Assembly (NCBI GenBank): GCA_017550285.1
Contig: JAFZPP010000040.1
Coordinates: 153,886-217,885, forward strand
Direction: 5' to 3'
DNA from: Oscillospiraceae bacterium
Lineage (GTDB): Bacteria; Bacillota; Clostridia; Oscillospirales; Ruminococcaceae
DNA length: 64,000 bases
Under the pieces are notes generated by a model, which was not told the origin of the DNA, did no database searches, and saw only the letters and a program-made list of their open reading frames with translations. The position numbers and the translations under genes are program-made. Below, one piece after another: positions 1-9,460 of the stretch (position 1 is the first letter of the stretch; every line of letters begins with the position of its first letter).

Positions 1-1039
1 CACAAACGCACTTTGGAGTGTTAAGCTGGAAACCGCAACAGAACCGAAAATCGGTATGCAGCTGAGTGAAGACGGCAAAACAGTGAAATCCCTTGATCTC
101 ACCGAAATTTATGTCCAGATGACTGAGCAGCGCAGCTTCAACATCTATGCACACAATGTCACATATCTGCTCAAGGTTCTGGACTTCGGTTACGTTCAGG
201 GAACCGGTCCTGCAACACATTTCTTTGTCACGCTCGGCACCGATTACTGTGACGGGAAATATGAAGGCTATGAAATCAAGCCGCTGACACTGGAATTCAA
301 GCTGCCCGACCCGACAGAAATCAGCAAAGAACCGTCCGTCACGGATGCCTCCCCGCAGATTGTACTGCCTGAGCGCAACACCAACGTAACGTCCACCTGC
401 ATCAGCGAAAATACACAGCCTGTCTGGGATGAAAGCGGATATTACCGCGGAACAAATGCACTTTGGAACGCCTATCTGGAAACCGCAACCGAGCCGAAAG
501 CCGTCATTCAGATGAGTGAGGACGGCAGCACGGTGAAATCGGTTGATCTCAGCAAAATTCAGGTCAACATGATCGAGGAACGCAGATTCAACATCAATGT
601 ACATAATGTAACCGGAATGCTGAAGGTTCTGGACTTCGGTTACGTTCAGGGAACCGGTCCTGCAACACATTTCTTTGTCACGCTCGGCACCGATTACAAG
701 GACGGAAAATTTGAAGGCTCTGAAATCAAGCCGCTGACGCTGGAATTCAAGCTGCCCGACGCGACAGGCGACGGTGAAATAACCGCAGTCACCAGACTTT
801 ATGAAGGACTCGCGCATCCTGATGAGGAATCCGCAATCAACACCCGCGGCAATGTCAACTGCAAGGAAACCACCGATGTTTCGGATGCCGTTCTGCTCGC
901 GCGATTCGTCGCAGAGGACAGCTCCGCCGATATCAGCGCACAGGGCAAAAAGAACGCCGACGTCAACGGCGACGGCACGATTGACGAAAAGGATGTCATC
1001 GGCATTCTGCGCATCATTGCAAAGCTGCCGGTCGAATGA
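1..1039 (+). CDS. Secreted dockerin protein with tandem ~150-residue modules (5' partial)
   Basis: The reading frame is open from base 2, so the gene begins before the window; the ATG at 56 is internal. About 345 residues are visible. Two homologous modules lie 450 bp apart, each with the core GYVQGTGPATHFFVTLGTDY, and 75 bp (173-247 and 623-697) are identical. The C-terminus, from about base 847, is a type I dockerin with two calcium-loop segments; the second, DVNGDGTIDEKD, is canonical, while the first (NVNCKETTD) is degenerate. Dockerins bind cohesins on scaffoldins, so the protein is probably secreted and assembled on a surface complex. The modules are not a family I recognise; they may be structural, adhesive or carbohydrate-binding. 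A strong terminator follows. Confidence 0.8.
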   Translation, partial: TNALWSVKLETATEPKIGMQLSEDGKTVKSLDLTEIYVQMTEQRSFNIYAHNVTYLLKVLDFGYVQGTGPATHFFVTLGTDYCDGKYEGYEIKPLTLEFKLPDPTEISKEPSVTDASPQIVLPERNTNVTSTCISENTQPVWDESGYYRGTNALWNAYLETATEPKAVIQMSEDGSTVKSVDLSKIQVNMIEERRFNINVHNVTGMLKVLDFGYVQGTGPATHFFVTLGTDYKDGKFEGSEIKPLTLEFKLPDATGDGEITAVTRLYEGLAHPDEESAINTRGNVNCKETTDVSDAVLLARFVAEDSSADISAQGKKNADVNGDGTIDEKDVIGILRIIAKLPVE

Positions 1040-1081
1040 CAGCATTATCCAAACCGTAAACCTGAATTCGTGTCAGGCATA

Positions 1082-1125
1082 GGAAAGCCCCGAACCTCAG
1101 CTTCTGCTTTGGTTCGGGGCTTCCT
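1082..1125 (+). terminator. Rho-independent terminator after the dockerin gene
   Basis: GGAAAGCCCCGAACC pairs with GGTTCGGGGCTTCC across a 14-nt loop and is followed by TGTTTA. The stem is long and GC-rich. It separates the dockerin gene from the convergent clpB. Confidence 0.8.
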
Positions 1126-1149
1126 GTTTATGGGAGGTAAAGAGAATGG

Positions 1150-3741
1150 TCAGCAGGTAAATGCGCCGCCGGAATAATCGACGGTCACGGTGCTGCCCTG
1201 CGGAAGCGGCTCGGCAAGCAGCTTCTTTGCCAGCAGCGTTTCGATCTTGCGCTGAATCAGCCGCTTGAGCGGACGCGCACCGAAATTCGGGTCATAGCCC
1301 TGCTCAATGACGGCATCCTTTGCGGCAGGTGTCAGTTCGACACGAATCTGCTGCTCCGCCAGACGCTTTTGCAGGTTTGCAATCAGCAGATCGACAATGC
1401 CGCCAATCTCCTGCTTCGTGAGCGGCTTATAGAGAATGATCTCATCCAGACGGTTGAGGAATTCCGGACGGAACCGCTGATGCAGAAGCGCATCGGTCTG
1501 TTTCTTTGCGGCGTCGGAGATCGTGCCATCCGGCTGGATGCCTTCGAGCAGCGCATCGGCGCCGATATTCGAGGTCATAATCAGAATTGTATTCTTGAAA
1601 TCGACGGTTCTGCCCTGCGAATCGGTGATTCTGCCGTCGTCGAGGACTTGCAGCAGCAGATTGAACACATCCGGATGCGCCTTCTCAATCTCATCGAGCA
1701 GCACAACGCTGTAGGGCTTTCTCCGGACGGCTTCGGTCAGCTGACCGCCCTCCTCATAGCCGACATATCCGGGAGGCGCGCCGATCAAACGGCTGACGCT
1801 GAATTTCTCCATATATTCGGACATATCAATGCGGATCAGATTGCGTTCATCGTCAAAGAGCGCTTCTGCGAGGGTTTTCGCAAGCTCAGTCTTGCCGACA
1901 CCGGTCGGACCAAGGAACAGGAACGAGCCGATCGGACGGTTCGGGTCCTGAATGCCGGCACGCGAGCGCAGGATTGCCTCGCTGACCTTCTCTACCGCTT
2001 CATCCTGACCGATCACGCGCTTGTGCAGCGTATCATCGAGATGCAGCAGCTTTTCGCGGTCGCCCTCCATGAGCTTTGTCACGGGGATACCGGTCCAGCG
2101 TGCGACGATTCTTGCGATCTCGTCCTCGGTAACGGCATCACGGAGCAGCTTTGCCGCAGCACCGTTCTGCGCGGTGTTTTCGGCTTCTTCGAGCTGCTTC
2201 TGGATTTCGGGCAGCCTGCCGTATTTGAGCTCTGCCGCCTTGTTCAGATCATACTGCCGCTCGGCATTTTCGATCTCGGCTTTGAGCTGTTCGAGCTGTG
2301 CGCGGAGCTCCTGCACCTTGCTGATGCCGCCCTTTTCGTTTTCCCACTGTGCCTTCATCTGTGCGAACTGATCGCGGTTGTCGGCGAGCTCCTTCTGCAA
2401 ATCCGCAAGATGTGCCGCCGAAACGGAATCCGTTTCCTTTTTCAGCGCAGCCTCCTCAATTTCGAGCTGCATGATTTTACGCGCAATCTCGTCCATTTCC
2501 GTCGGCATGGAATCCATTTCGGTGCGGATCATCGCGCAGGCTTCATCGACCAGATCAATCGCCTTATCCGGCAGGAAACGGTCGGAGATATAGCGGTTCG
2601 AGAGCGTTGCTGCGGCGATCAGCGCCGTATCGTGAATCTTGACGCCGTGATAAACCTCATAGCGCTCTTTCAGTCCGCGGAGAATCGAAATCGTATCCTC
2701 AACGGTCGGCTCACCGACCTGCACCGGCTGGAACCGGCGTTCAAGGGCAGCATCCTTTTCGATATATTTGCGGTATTCGTCAAGCGTGGTCGCACCGATG
2801 CAGTGCAGCTCACCGCGCGCGAGCATCGGCTTGAGCAGATTGCCCGCATCCATTGCGCCGTCCGTCTTGCCGGCACCGACAATCGTATGCAGTTCATCAA
2901 TGAACAGCAGAATCTTGCCCTCGGACTTCTTGACCTCCTGCAAAACCGCTTTCAGACGCTCCTCAAATTCGCCGCGGTACTTTGCACCGGCAACCAGCGC
3001 GCCGAGATCAAGCGAGAAGATCGTGCGGTCACGGAGCGATTCGGGAACGTCGCCGCGCGCAATGCGCTGTGCAAGACCCTCTGCAATCGCAGTCTTGCCG
3101 ACGCCCGGTTCACCGATCAGCACCGGATTATTCTTCGTCTTACGGGACAGAATCCGGATGACATTGCGGATTTCCGCATCTCTGCCGATGACCGGATCAA
3201 GCTGATGCTTCTTCGCACGGTCTGTCAGATCCTGACCGTATTTTTTGAGGACATCGTAGGTTGCCTCCGGTGTTTCATTTGTAATGCGCGTATTTCCGCG
3301 GATTTCTTTCAATGCGCTCAGTACCTTCGGCTCATTGACCGAGAACTGCTGGAACAGCCTTTTGAGCGTCGGATCATTGCTCTTGAGCATCGAGAGGAAA
3401 ACATGCTCGACCGAGACATATTCATCCTGCATCTGCTTTGCAAGCTCCTCCGCCTGATTGTAGAGCTGCTCGGTATCATTGGAAATATAGACCATGCCGG
3501 GCTGTCTGCCGCTGCCGGTGACATGCGGCAGCGCCGCAACCTCCTTTTCGGCAGCCTTTGCAAAGCCCTGTGCGCTGATGCCGATGCGCTGTACCAGCTG
3601 CGGAATCAGACCGTCCGCCTGCTGGAGCAGTGCCGTCAGGATATGCACCGGCTCGACGGCATTGTTCTGATACCCCGTGCAGAGCGACTGCGCATTCTGC
3701 ATGGCTTCGAGGGTTTTCTGTGTCATTTTATTCGCATTCAT
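1150..3741 (-). CDS. clpB: ATP-dependent disaggregase ClpB
   Basis: Hsp104/ClpB chaperone of 863 residues, the usual full length. It unfolds and extracts proteins from aggregates together with the DnaK system in the cytoplasm. Visible in order: two N-terminal Clp repeats (about 1-145), first AAA+ domain with Walker A GEPGVGKT near residue 205, a charged coiled-coil middle domain (about 400-520) that distinguishes ClpB from ClpC/ClpA, and a second AAA+ domain with GPTGVGKT near 605. AAGGAGG precedes the ATG. Only 44 bp separate it from the upstream minus-strand gene, so it may be cotranscribed with it; no CIRCE or CtsR operator was recognised. Confidence 0.97.
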   Translation of the reverse strand: MNANKMTQKTLEAMQNAQSLCTGYQNNAVEPVHILTALLQQADGLIPQLVQRIGISAQGFAKAAEKEVAALPHVTGSGRQPGMVYISNDTEQLYNQAEELAKQMQDEYVSVEHVFLSMLKSNDPTLKRLFQQFSVNEPKVLSALKEIRGNTRITNETPEATYDVLKKYGQDLTDRAKKHQLDPVIGRDAEIRNVIRILSRKTKNNPVLIGEPGVGKTAIAEGLAQRIARGDVPESLRDRTIFSLDLGALVAGAKYRGEFEERLKAVLQEVKKSEGKILLFIDELHTIVGAGKTDGAMDAGNLLKPMLARGELHCIGATTLDEYRKYIEKDAALERRFQPVQVGEPTVEDTISILRGLKERYEVYHGVKIHDTALIAAATLSNRYISDRFLPDKAIDLVDEACAMIRTEMDSMPTEMDEIARKIMQLEIEEAALKKETDSVSAAHLADLQKELADNRDQFAQMKAQWENEKGGISKVQELRAQLEQLKAEIENAERQYDLNKAAELKYGRLPEIQKQLEEAENTAQNGAAAKLLRDAVTEDEIARIVARWTGIPVTKLMEGDREKLLHLDDTLHKRVIGQDEAVEKVSEAILRSRAGIQDPNRPIGSFLFLGPTGVGKTELAKTLAEALFDDERNLIRIDMSEYMEKFSVSRLIGAPPGYVGYEEGGQLTEAVRRKPYSVVLLDEIEKAHPDVFNLLLQVLDDGRITDSQGRTVDFKNTILIMTSNIGADALLEGIQPDGTISDAAKKQTDALLHQRFRPEFLNRLDEIILYKPLTKQEIGGIVDLLIANLQKRLAEQQIRVELTPAAKDAVIEQGYDPNFGARPLKRLIQRKIETLLAKKLLAEPLPQGSTVTVDYSGGAFTC

Positions 3742-3785
3742 AGAAATGAGCCTCCTTGCTGTAAAATTAACAGTTTATCACCGAT

Positions 3786-4169
3786 TCAGTCAAGCTCCGG
3801 CAGAAAGATATCCGCCAGATGCGCTGCATCAAACAGCGCCGCAAGCCGCCGTACACCTTCCCGAATCAGACTGCGGCTGTAATGATGCGCTTCGAGGAAG
3901 TCATCCTCCTGCTGCGCAAGATACTGATAAAACGAATAGCCTTTCAGCAGATTGTCCGCCGTTTTCGTCTGCATGTTATCATAGAGCAGCTGCTCCGCTT
4001 CCAGAATCTGTCCGCCGTCGATCATGCGGTAAAGCGGATTGTCGCCGCCGCTGCTCTGCTGCGCATCAGCGAGCGCATCCGCGGAACACAGCTCCGCATC
4101 AAAAAGCAGCTTCATCAGAAATGCAACGAATTCCTTGATCTGCCGCAGCAGATAATCCTGTTCAATCAT
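3786..4169 (-). CDS. DUF6483-like small protein
   Basis: A 127-residue acidic, helical, soluble protein with no signal or membrane segment. It begins MIEQDYLLRQIKEF and resembles the DUF6483 family of Firmicutes, judged from its start and helical pattern; no function is established. It lies between a ribbon-helix-helix protein (13 bp upstream) and clpB (44 bp downstream) on the same strand, which suggests one transcription unit. A stress-related role would rest on proximity to clpB alone. Confidence 0.7.
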   Translation of the reverse strand: MIEQDYLLRQIKEFVAFLMKLLFDAELCSADALADAQQSSGGDNPLYRMIDGGQILEAEQLLYDNMQTKTADNLLKGYSFYQYLAQQEDDFLEAHHYSRSLIREGVRRLAALFDAAHLADIFLPELD

Positions 4170-4182
4170 AGCCGTCCCCTTT

Positions 4183-4803
4183 CTATTTGCTGAAATACTG
4201 CATCACGGCATCCCCTGCCGCATCGTGATCGGGCAGCGCGGCGAAATAGGCTTTCAGCGCTGCATCGACACGCTTGATATACTGACCGATTGCCGCACCG
4301 ATCTCCTGCGCGGATGCCTCCTGCCCTGCTTTGATCCGGAAGCGCCTGTCCCAGCAGCCGTCTGCAACCTTGTAATCCTCGCGCATACAGAGCCCGTTTG
4401 CACATTCCGCCTGCGACCAAAGCTCGAAGAATCGCTCTGCTTCGTCGATCAGCGACTGATTCTGCGTCCGGAAGGATGCGTGCATCACACCGATTGCGTG
4501 CTCAGGCTGGCGGTAAAGCTCGACGCGGTAACGGATCGTCGGTTTATAGCGGTACCGCAGCGGACTGCGAATCGTCAGCATACCGTCGGTCGCCTGCTCC
4601 TGCAACTGGAAAAGCCCTGTCATCTGCTCGGAAAGCGTTTGCAGAATCTCCGCCATGCGGCGCTCCGGCGTCACATATCCGACTGCCTCTGCCAGAAGCT
4701 GATTGATCAGATTGGAACGGCTCGTGCCGCGCGCATATGCCATACGGTCAACGGCTTCGACGACATCCTCCGAAAGCACGAGACTGTAAACTGCCTTTTT
4801 CAT
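4183..4803 (-). CDS. Protein with N-terminal ribbon-helix-helix domain
   Basis: Of 206 residues, the first 50 (MKKAVYSLVLSEDVVEAVD, then GTSRSNLINQLLAEAVGY) match a CopG/Arc-type ribbon-helix-helix fold, a dimeric DNA- or partner-binding domain. The remaining 150 residues are predicted soluble and unassigned. I chose the ATG at 4803 because AGAGGTGG sits at the right distance; an ATG at 4824 in the same frame has no better site. It may be a regulator of its own operon (this gene, the DUF6483-like gene, perhaps clpB). It could also be a non-DNA-binding RHH protein. Confidence 0.7.
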   Translation of the reverse strand: MKKAVYSLVLSEDVVEAVDRMAYARGTSRSNLINQLLAEAVGYVTPERRMAEILQTLSEQMTGLFQLQEQATDGMLTIRSPLRYRYKPTIRYRVELYRQPEHAIGVMHASFRTQNQSLIDEAERFFELWSQAECANGLCMREDYKVADGCWDRRFRIKAGQEASAQEIGAAIGQYIKRVDAALKAYFAALPDHDAAGDAVMQYFSK

Positions 4804-4838
4804 CGGCTGTCCACCTCTTTTCATTTGTCTTTAATAAC

Positions 4839-4866
4839 ATTATACTCGCATTATAGAATTTGTCAA
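4839..4866 (-). promoter_or_regulatory. Promoter of the RHH gene operon
   Basis: On the minus strand TTGACA (4861-4866) and TATAAT (4839-4844) are separated by 16 bp. It lies 36 bp upstream of the chosen start codon. Confidence 0.7.
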
Positions 4867-4905
4867 GATGATTATATAAGATTTCACACAAGTTTCACAT
4901 AAGGA

Positions 4906-4934
4906 TTGACGTTTGCAGTTTTTTGTGCTATACT
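4906..4934 (+). promoter_or_regulatory. Promoter of the alanyl-tRNA editing gene
   Basis: TTGACG (4906-4911), 17 bp spacer, TATACT (4929-4934). The promoter diverges from the RHH gene promoter about 40 bp away. Confidence 0.7.
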
Positions 4935-4991
4935 ATATAATGCGACAAAAAAAGAAAGGTCCCGTCATCAGGACACGGGAAGGGTATAGAG

Positions 4992-6182
4992 ATGAAAACT
5001 GAGAAGTTATATGATAAAAACGCATATCTGCGAAATTTTACCGCAAAGGTGCTCTCCTGTGAGCCACTCGCAGATGCAAAAAAGCGCACCGATGATGCCG
5101 CATACGCAGTAATCCTCGACCGCACCGCATTCTTCCCCGAGGGCGGCGGTCAGACTGCCGATACCGGAAATCTCGGCAATGCCGTTGTCTGCGATGTGCA
5201 GGAAATTGACGGCGAGATTGTGCATCTTGTTGATGTGCCGCTGCCGGTCGGCGAGGAGCTTGCCGCAGAGCTGGACTGGGAGGTTCGCTTCCGCAAGATG
5301 CAGAATCACACCGGTGAACATCTGATCTCCGGCATCGTGCACAGCCAGTTCGGCTATGACAATGTCGGCTTCCATCTCGGCACGGACGGCGTGACCGTTG
5401 ATTTCAGCGGCGTGCTGACTGCTTCGGAGCTTGAATTTGTCGAATATATCGCAAACCGTGTTGTCGGACTGAATGTCCCTGTCACGGTCAGCTACCCGAC
5501 GCCCGAGGAATGCGCTGTCATGGAATACCGCTCCAAGCTCGACCTGACGGAGAATGTCCGCATCGTCACGATTGAGGGCTGGGATGTCTGCGCGTGCTGT
5601 GCGCCGCATGTGACGCATACCGGTGCCGTCGGCGGCATCAAGATTCTCTCCTGCGAAAACTGGAAGGGCGGCGTCCGCATCCGGATGCTCTGCGGTCTCG
5701 ATGCACGCGACGATTATCAGAAGCGCCTGACGCAGACGGTCCGCATCTCAAATCTGCTCTCCTGCAAACAGCTCGAAGCGGCGGATGCGGTCGAGCGTCT
5801 GATGAAGCAGTCGCAGGCGGAGCGTGAGGAATCCGCAAAGTTGCGCCGTGCCCTGCTGGACAGCAAAATTGCCGCCCTGCATGAAACGGACGGCAATCTC
5901 GTGATATTTGACGATCTGCTGGATAACAACAATCTGCGGAATCTTGTCAATGCCGGCGTCCCGCTCTGCGGCGGTGTCTGCGCGGCATTTCAGGGCAATG
6001 ATTCCGACGGCTACCGCTATATCATCGGCAGTCAGTCGGTCAAGCTGCGCGCATGGGCAAAGGAATTCAATTCCGCACTCAGCGGCAGAGGCGGCGGCTC
6101 TGAGGAGATGATTCAGGGTACCGTCACCGCAAAGGCGGAGGATATCCGCGCATATCTCGGCGATCAGGTCAATCTGCAATAA
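4992..6182 (+). CDS. Alanyl-tRNA editing protein (AlaX-like, with DHHA1)
   Basis: A 396-residue free-standing relative of the alanyl-tRNA synthetase editing half. Such proteins hydrolyse Ser- or Gly-tRNA(Ala) in trans to prevent mistranslation. The zinc-binding motifs are visible: HTGEH and the later CCAPHVTH segment. The C-terminal third ends with SGRGGGSEEMIQG, typical of a DHHA1 domain. The length fits the large AlaX class rather than AlaX-S. AAGGGTATAGAG precedes the ATG. It has its own promoter and is monocistronic. Confidence 0.9.
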   Translation: MKTEKLYDKNAYLRNFTAKVLSCEPLADAKKRTDDAAYAVILDRTAFFPEGGGQTADTGNLGNAVVCDVQEIDGEIVHLVDVPLPVGEELAAELDWEVRFRKMQNHTGEHLISGIVHSQFGYDNVGFHLGTDGVTVDFSGVLTASELEFVEYIANRVVGLNVPVTVSYPTPEECAVMEYRSKLDLTENVRIVTIEGWDVCACCAPHVTHTGAVGGIKILSCENWKGGVRIRMLCGLDARDDYQKRLTQTVRISNLLSCKQLEAADAVERLMKQSQAEREESAKLRRALLDSKIAALHETDGNLVIFDDLLDNNNLRNLVNAGVPLCGGVCAAFQGNDSDGYRYIIGSQSVKLRAWAKEFNSALSGRGGGSEEMIQGTVTAKAEDIRAYLGDQVNLQ

Positions 6183-6382
6183 GCGGGCAGTGCCCGCTGC
6201 CGATTCTGCACCGAAGTAAGTAATTGTGCAGCAAAAGCAAATGGCTCGTCTTTTGTACGTGGTCAAGTGCTCGATTGTGATACAGAGAGGGCTGCGCCTA
6301 TTCGAGAGGCGGCGGAGAGCCGCCCCGATTGAACTGAGCAACGAACTGTCCTGCATTATCAGCGATAGAAAGGCGAAGCAAG

Positions 6383-6595
6383 CTGCCCGCCAATTCTGAG
6401 TTACCGTTATACGACTGTGGAAATATCAGAACTGTAAATCTTTCAAAACGCCGCCGGACAGCTTTAGATCAATACCCGCGGGCGCTGCCCGCCAATTCTG
6501 AGTTACCGTTTTACGACTGTGGAAACAGCAGAACTGAAAAATACACACGGCTCTTCCGGATAGCTTTAGATCAATACCCGCGGGCGCTGCCCGCC
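6383..6595. repeat. Two tandem ~102-bp repeat units with dispersed 13-bp motif
   Basis: CTGCCCGCCAATTCTGAG starts at 6383 and recurs at 6485; the boundary CTGCCCGCC recurs at 6587. The spacing is exactly 102 bp each time. Each unit ends with GCTTTAGATCAAT (6461-6473, 6563-6575) followed by a CCCGCGGGCGCTGCCCGCC block. The reverse complement, ATTGATCTAAAGC, appears again at 27953-27965. The 717-bp space between the two flanking genes (6183-6900) holds no gene I can support; it also contains a GCGGGCAGTGCCCGC palindrome just after 6183. Confidence 0.75.
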
Positions 6596-6603
6596 AAAAA
6601 AGG

Positions 6604-6637
6604 GGCTCCGCTGTTGGCGCAGCAGAGCCGAGTTTTT
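6604..6637 (+). terminator. Hairpin terminator in the repeat-rich spacer
   Basis: GGCTCCGCTG and CAGCAGAGCC pair around TTGGCG, followed by GAGTTTTTC. Because AAAAAA precedes the stem, it could also act on the minus strand. Confidence 0.65.
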
Positions 6638-6900
6638 CTTGAAGGTTGTAACAATGGATCAGTAAATGCACGTTCGATTGAAACACATTTCCACGTAAGA
6701 TCTGCAATTCCTTTGCCGCGCCTGACTCGCTGCGCCGGTTTTGCTTCTCTTGAGCTTAGTATAGCGGATACCGGAAAGAAAATCAATACCTATCCGCAAT
6801 CTGTCAACAAATTCTCCCTGATTTGAGAACAAGTTGTCACCTCTTTGCAACTTTTCCCGTAAGTTGTAACAAATCTATGATAAACGGGAGGCACATGCCT

Positions 6901-7839
6901 ATGATTCACATTTATAAAACCATTGACGGAAAACTCTGCCAGCTCGAAAAAGCCGAGCCGGGCTGCTGGATCTCCTGCTATGAGCCGACACAGGATGAAA
7001 TCCAGACCCTGACGCAGGAATTCGGACTGGATACCGGCTTTGTCCGCTCCTGCCTTGACGAAGAGGAATCCTCCCGTATCGAACGCGAGGACGGTCAGAC
7101 GCTGATCATCGTGGACACCGCTGTTGCTGAAAAGCTCGAGAAAAGCGATACCTTCCAGTTCTATACCGTCCCGCTCGGCATCATCAATACCTCCGACCTC
7201 GTCTTTACGATTTCGCTGCGCCGCAATCAGGTGCTCGGCGCCATGGCGGACGGCAAGATCTCCAATATCCAGACGCAGTTCAAGACACGGTTCATTTTGC
7301 AGATTCTCATGCAGATTTCCGCCGGCTTCGTCTTCTATCTCAAACAGATCGACAAAATCTCCTATTCCATGGAGCAGGAGCTCAGCGGCGCGATGAAAAA
7401 TCAGGAGATCGTGCAGCTCATGGGTCTGGAAAAGTCCCTCGTTTACTTTACCACCTCTCTGAAAGCGAATCTCGTCACGATTGAGAAGATTCAGCGCGGC
7501 AGAGCGTTAAAGCTCTACCCTGAAGATGAAGACCTCATGGATGATGTCGGGATTGAGTTCCGGCAGGCGGTCGAAATGGCGACAATCTACAGCGGCGTTA
7601 TCTCCGCTATGATGGACGCTTTTTCGTATGTCATTGCCAACAATCAGAACTCGGTCATGTGGCGTTTGACGATCATCACCGTTATCATCGAAATCCCGAA
7701 TATCATTTTCGCCTTCTACGGCATCAACATGGAAACCGGCACGCTGCCCTTCGACAGCAGCTGGGTCTATTCCATTATTATCACGCTGATTCTGACCTCA
7801 ATCGTCGCATTTGTACTGCTGCGCAAAAAGAAATTCTGA
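6901..7839 (+). CDS. CorA-family divalent cation transporter, GIN variant
   Basis: A 312-residue CorA-type channel: a long soluble N-terminal domain rich in helices and two C-terminal membrane segments (about 255-275 and 283-305), ending in a basic tail RKKKF. Family members form pentamers that import Mg2+ (sometimes Co2+, Ni2+ or Zn2+). The signature after TM1 is Y-G-I-N (residues 273-276) rather than the usual YGMN, so Mg2+ selectivity is not assured. GGGAGG is nine bases before the ATG at 6901; an ATG at 6895 is too close to it. A terminator follows; no operon partner. Confidence 0.85.
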   Translation: MIHIYKTIDGKLCQLEKAEPGCWISCYEPTQDEIQTLTQEFGLDTGFVRSCLDEEESSRIEREDGQTLIIVDTAVAEKLEKSDTFQFYTVPLGIINTSDLVFTISLRRNQVLGAMADGKISNIQTQFKTRFILQILMQISAGFVFYLKQIDKISYSMEQELSGAMKNQEIVQLMGLEKSLVYFTTSLKANLVTIEKIQRGRALKLYPEDEDLMDDVGIEFRQAVEMATIYSGVISAMMDAFSYVIANNQNSVMWRLTIITVIIEIPNIIFAFYGINMETGTLPFDSSWVYSIIITLILTSIVAFVLLRKKKF

Positions 7840-7880
7840 GCCGGAATCATATCCGGAACTGATTTCTGATATATCAAATA

Positions 7881-7918
7881 CTGCCTGTGAAAATCTGCTT
7901 CACAGGCAGTTTGTTTTG
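7881..7918 (+). terminator. Terminator after the CorA-type gene
   Basis: CTGCCTGTGAA pairs with TTCACAGGCAG, followed by TTTGTTTT. Confidence 0.8.
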
Positions 7919-8088
7919 CAGCAATTTGCTTGATCTTGCAGAAACGTTAAGAAAAGCTGAACAAATATAAAGTCAGACTTAAAATATGATTACAGTATTG
8001 TAATTCTTCACCCGCAGCACGGAAAACGTGCTATAATGTCACTGTCAAACGAAAACTAAGAGAACAATCTCCCTGAAAGGAAGTCTTC

Positions 8089-9369
8089 ATGATAAAAAAG
8101 AATATCATTACAATCGCAGTCATTTGCGCAGTGCTCGGTCTGACCGGATGCGGCAGCAGCACGGTTCCCGATACCGCACCGCAGACAGACGAAACAGCCG
8201 CTGCCGAAACCGGAACAACCGCAGAGACAACATCATCCCCTGCCGTGCAGACGACATCCGCGGTCTCTGCATCTGCCGAAACAACAACGGCAGCGCAGAC
8301 AGATGCACCCGCAGCAGCCACTGCCGGAAAACCGGACTGCAAACCGCTGGCAGGAAGCTGGCGCTATCAGTCGGACGGCAGAATGCAGGGCTCGGTCAAG
8401 GTCACAGCGGACGGCAGCTTTACCTATCAGCCGCTGGATGATTCCGGCGCGAAAAACGGCAAAGTCACCGTATCCGACGAGACCTTCAACGACGGCACGA
8501 CGCTGTATCTGTACAACTTCAACTATGACGACAGCACCGGCTGGATTTCCCTCTATGTGCCGCAGAACTGGAATACCAACTCGCTCCTGATCGGTCAGGA
8601 CGGAACAAACCGTCTTGTGCGCGAAGACCTGATTGTCAATGCGGACGGCAAAAAAATCACCTACACCGATTCCACGCTCAATAAGGCATATAAGCTGCCG
8701 TCCGATGATGCGGATGAAGAAGAACATTATGCGATTTACCGCGGCAATGTACCGGAATTTGCGTGTGCAGATGCGGATGCGGCAATGCAGTCAAATCTGA
8801 AAGAGCTCAATGACCTCATGCAGCAGACACTGAACGAGCAGGTCAAAATCTATGACGAGAAAAAATATCCGGCAGAGGATTTTGACGCTGCCACAGAAAA
8901 GGTCAATGCGCATCCGTTCGGCAGCGACCAGACCGACATTGACTATATGATTGATTTTCAGGGTAAATCCGCTACGATCTTCCTGAACAATTACTGGTAC
9001 AGCGGCGGTGCGCACGGCATATACGGAACGGATACGGTATTCTTTGATACGGATACCATGAAGGTGATCCGCTCTCTCGATGAAATTTCCGCAGCACCGA
9101 ATGAGTTTGTCAAATTTGCGGCGGAGTATTTCATGCAGAATTATGCAGCAAAATACGAAGGACAGGACGATTTCACAACGGATACGCTGACAAAGGCAAT
9201 GACCGGCGAAGGCACATGGTATTTTACGGATGATACATTCACCGTCGAATTTCCGGTCTATTCATTCGGTGCATCGTATGCGGATGGTCCGCAGTATCTC
9301 CGGATTCCGCTGGAGCTCTGCGTGCGGCATTTCAACGAATACGGCAAACAGCTTCTGCCGGAATCATAA
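8089..9369 (+). CDS. Lipoprotein with C-terminal DUF3298/RsiV-like domain
   Basis: A 426-residue surface lipoprotein. The signal peptide ends in a lipobox LTGC (Cys near residue 21). A Thr/Ala-rich linker (about 25-80) follows, then a beta-rich lipocalin-like middle part. The C-terminal half carries YSGGAHGIYGTDTV, a pattern of the DUF3298/DUF4163 fold found in RsiV and PdaC. RsiV binds lysozyme and PdaC deacetylates peptidoglycan, so envelope sensing is possible, but no catalytic residues can be assigned. GAAAGGAAG precedes the ATG; TATAAT at 8032-8037 is a likely -10 box. It is monocistronic, with a terminator after it. Confidence 0.8.
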   Translation: MIKKNIITIAVICAVLGLTGCGSSTVPDTAPQTDETAAAETGTTAETTSSPAVQTTSAVSASAETTTAAQTDAPAAATAGKPDCKPLAGSWRYQSDGRMQGSVKVTADGSFTYQPLDDSGAKNGKVTVSDETFNDGTTLYLYNFNYDDSTGWISLYVPQNWNTNSLLIGQDGTNRLVREDLIVNADGKKITYTDSTLNKAYKLPSDDADEEEHYAIYRGNVPEFACADADAAMQSNLKELNDLMQQTLNEQVKIYDEKKYPAEDFDAATEKVNAHPFGSDQTDIDYMIDFQGKSATIFLNNYWYSGGAHGIYGTDTVFFDTDTMKVIRSLDEISAAPNEFVKFAAEYFMQNYAAKYEGQDDFTTDTLTKAMTGEGTWYFTDDTFTVEFPVYSFGASYADGPQYLRIPLELCVRHFNEYGKQLLPES

Positions 9370-9395
9370 CTCCGATTATTTGATATGAATATCAG

Positions 9396-9441
9396 AAAGC
9401 CGCTGAAATCTGCGTCTGTGCAGGATTTCAGCGGCTTTTCT
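9396..9441 (+). terminator. Terminator between the lipoprotein gene and convergent thrS
   Basis: AAGCCGCTGAAATC pairs with GATTTCAGCGGCTT across a 12-nt loop, followed by TTCTTC. It serves the lipoprotein gene and possibly also thrS on the other strand. Confidence 0.75.
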
Positions 9442-9460
9442 TCATTATCGCACTGCCGGA

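Noticed and set aside
1369..3882. Very long open frame on the plus strand opposite clpB
   Set aside because: clpB is complete, with ribosome site and motifs; the antisense frame encodes no recognisable domain and arises from codon bias.
6383..6595. Tandem repeats considered as a CRISPR array
   Set aside because: Units are 102 bp with largely similar interiors and only two copies; no 25-40 bp repeat/unique spacer pattern and no cas genes.
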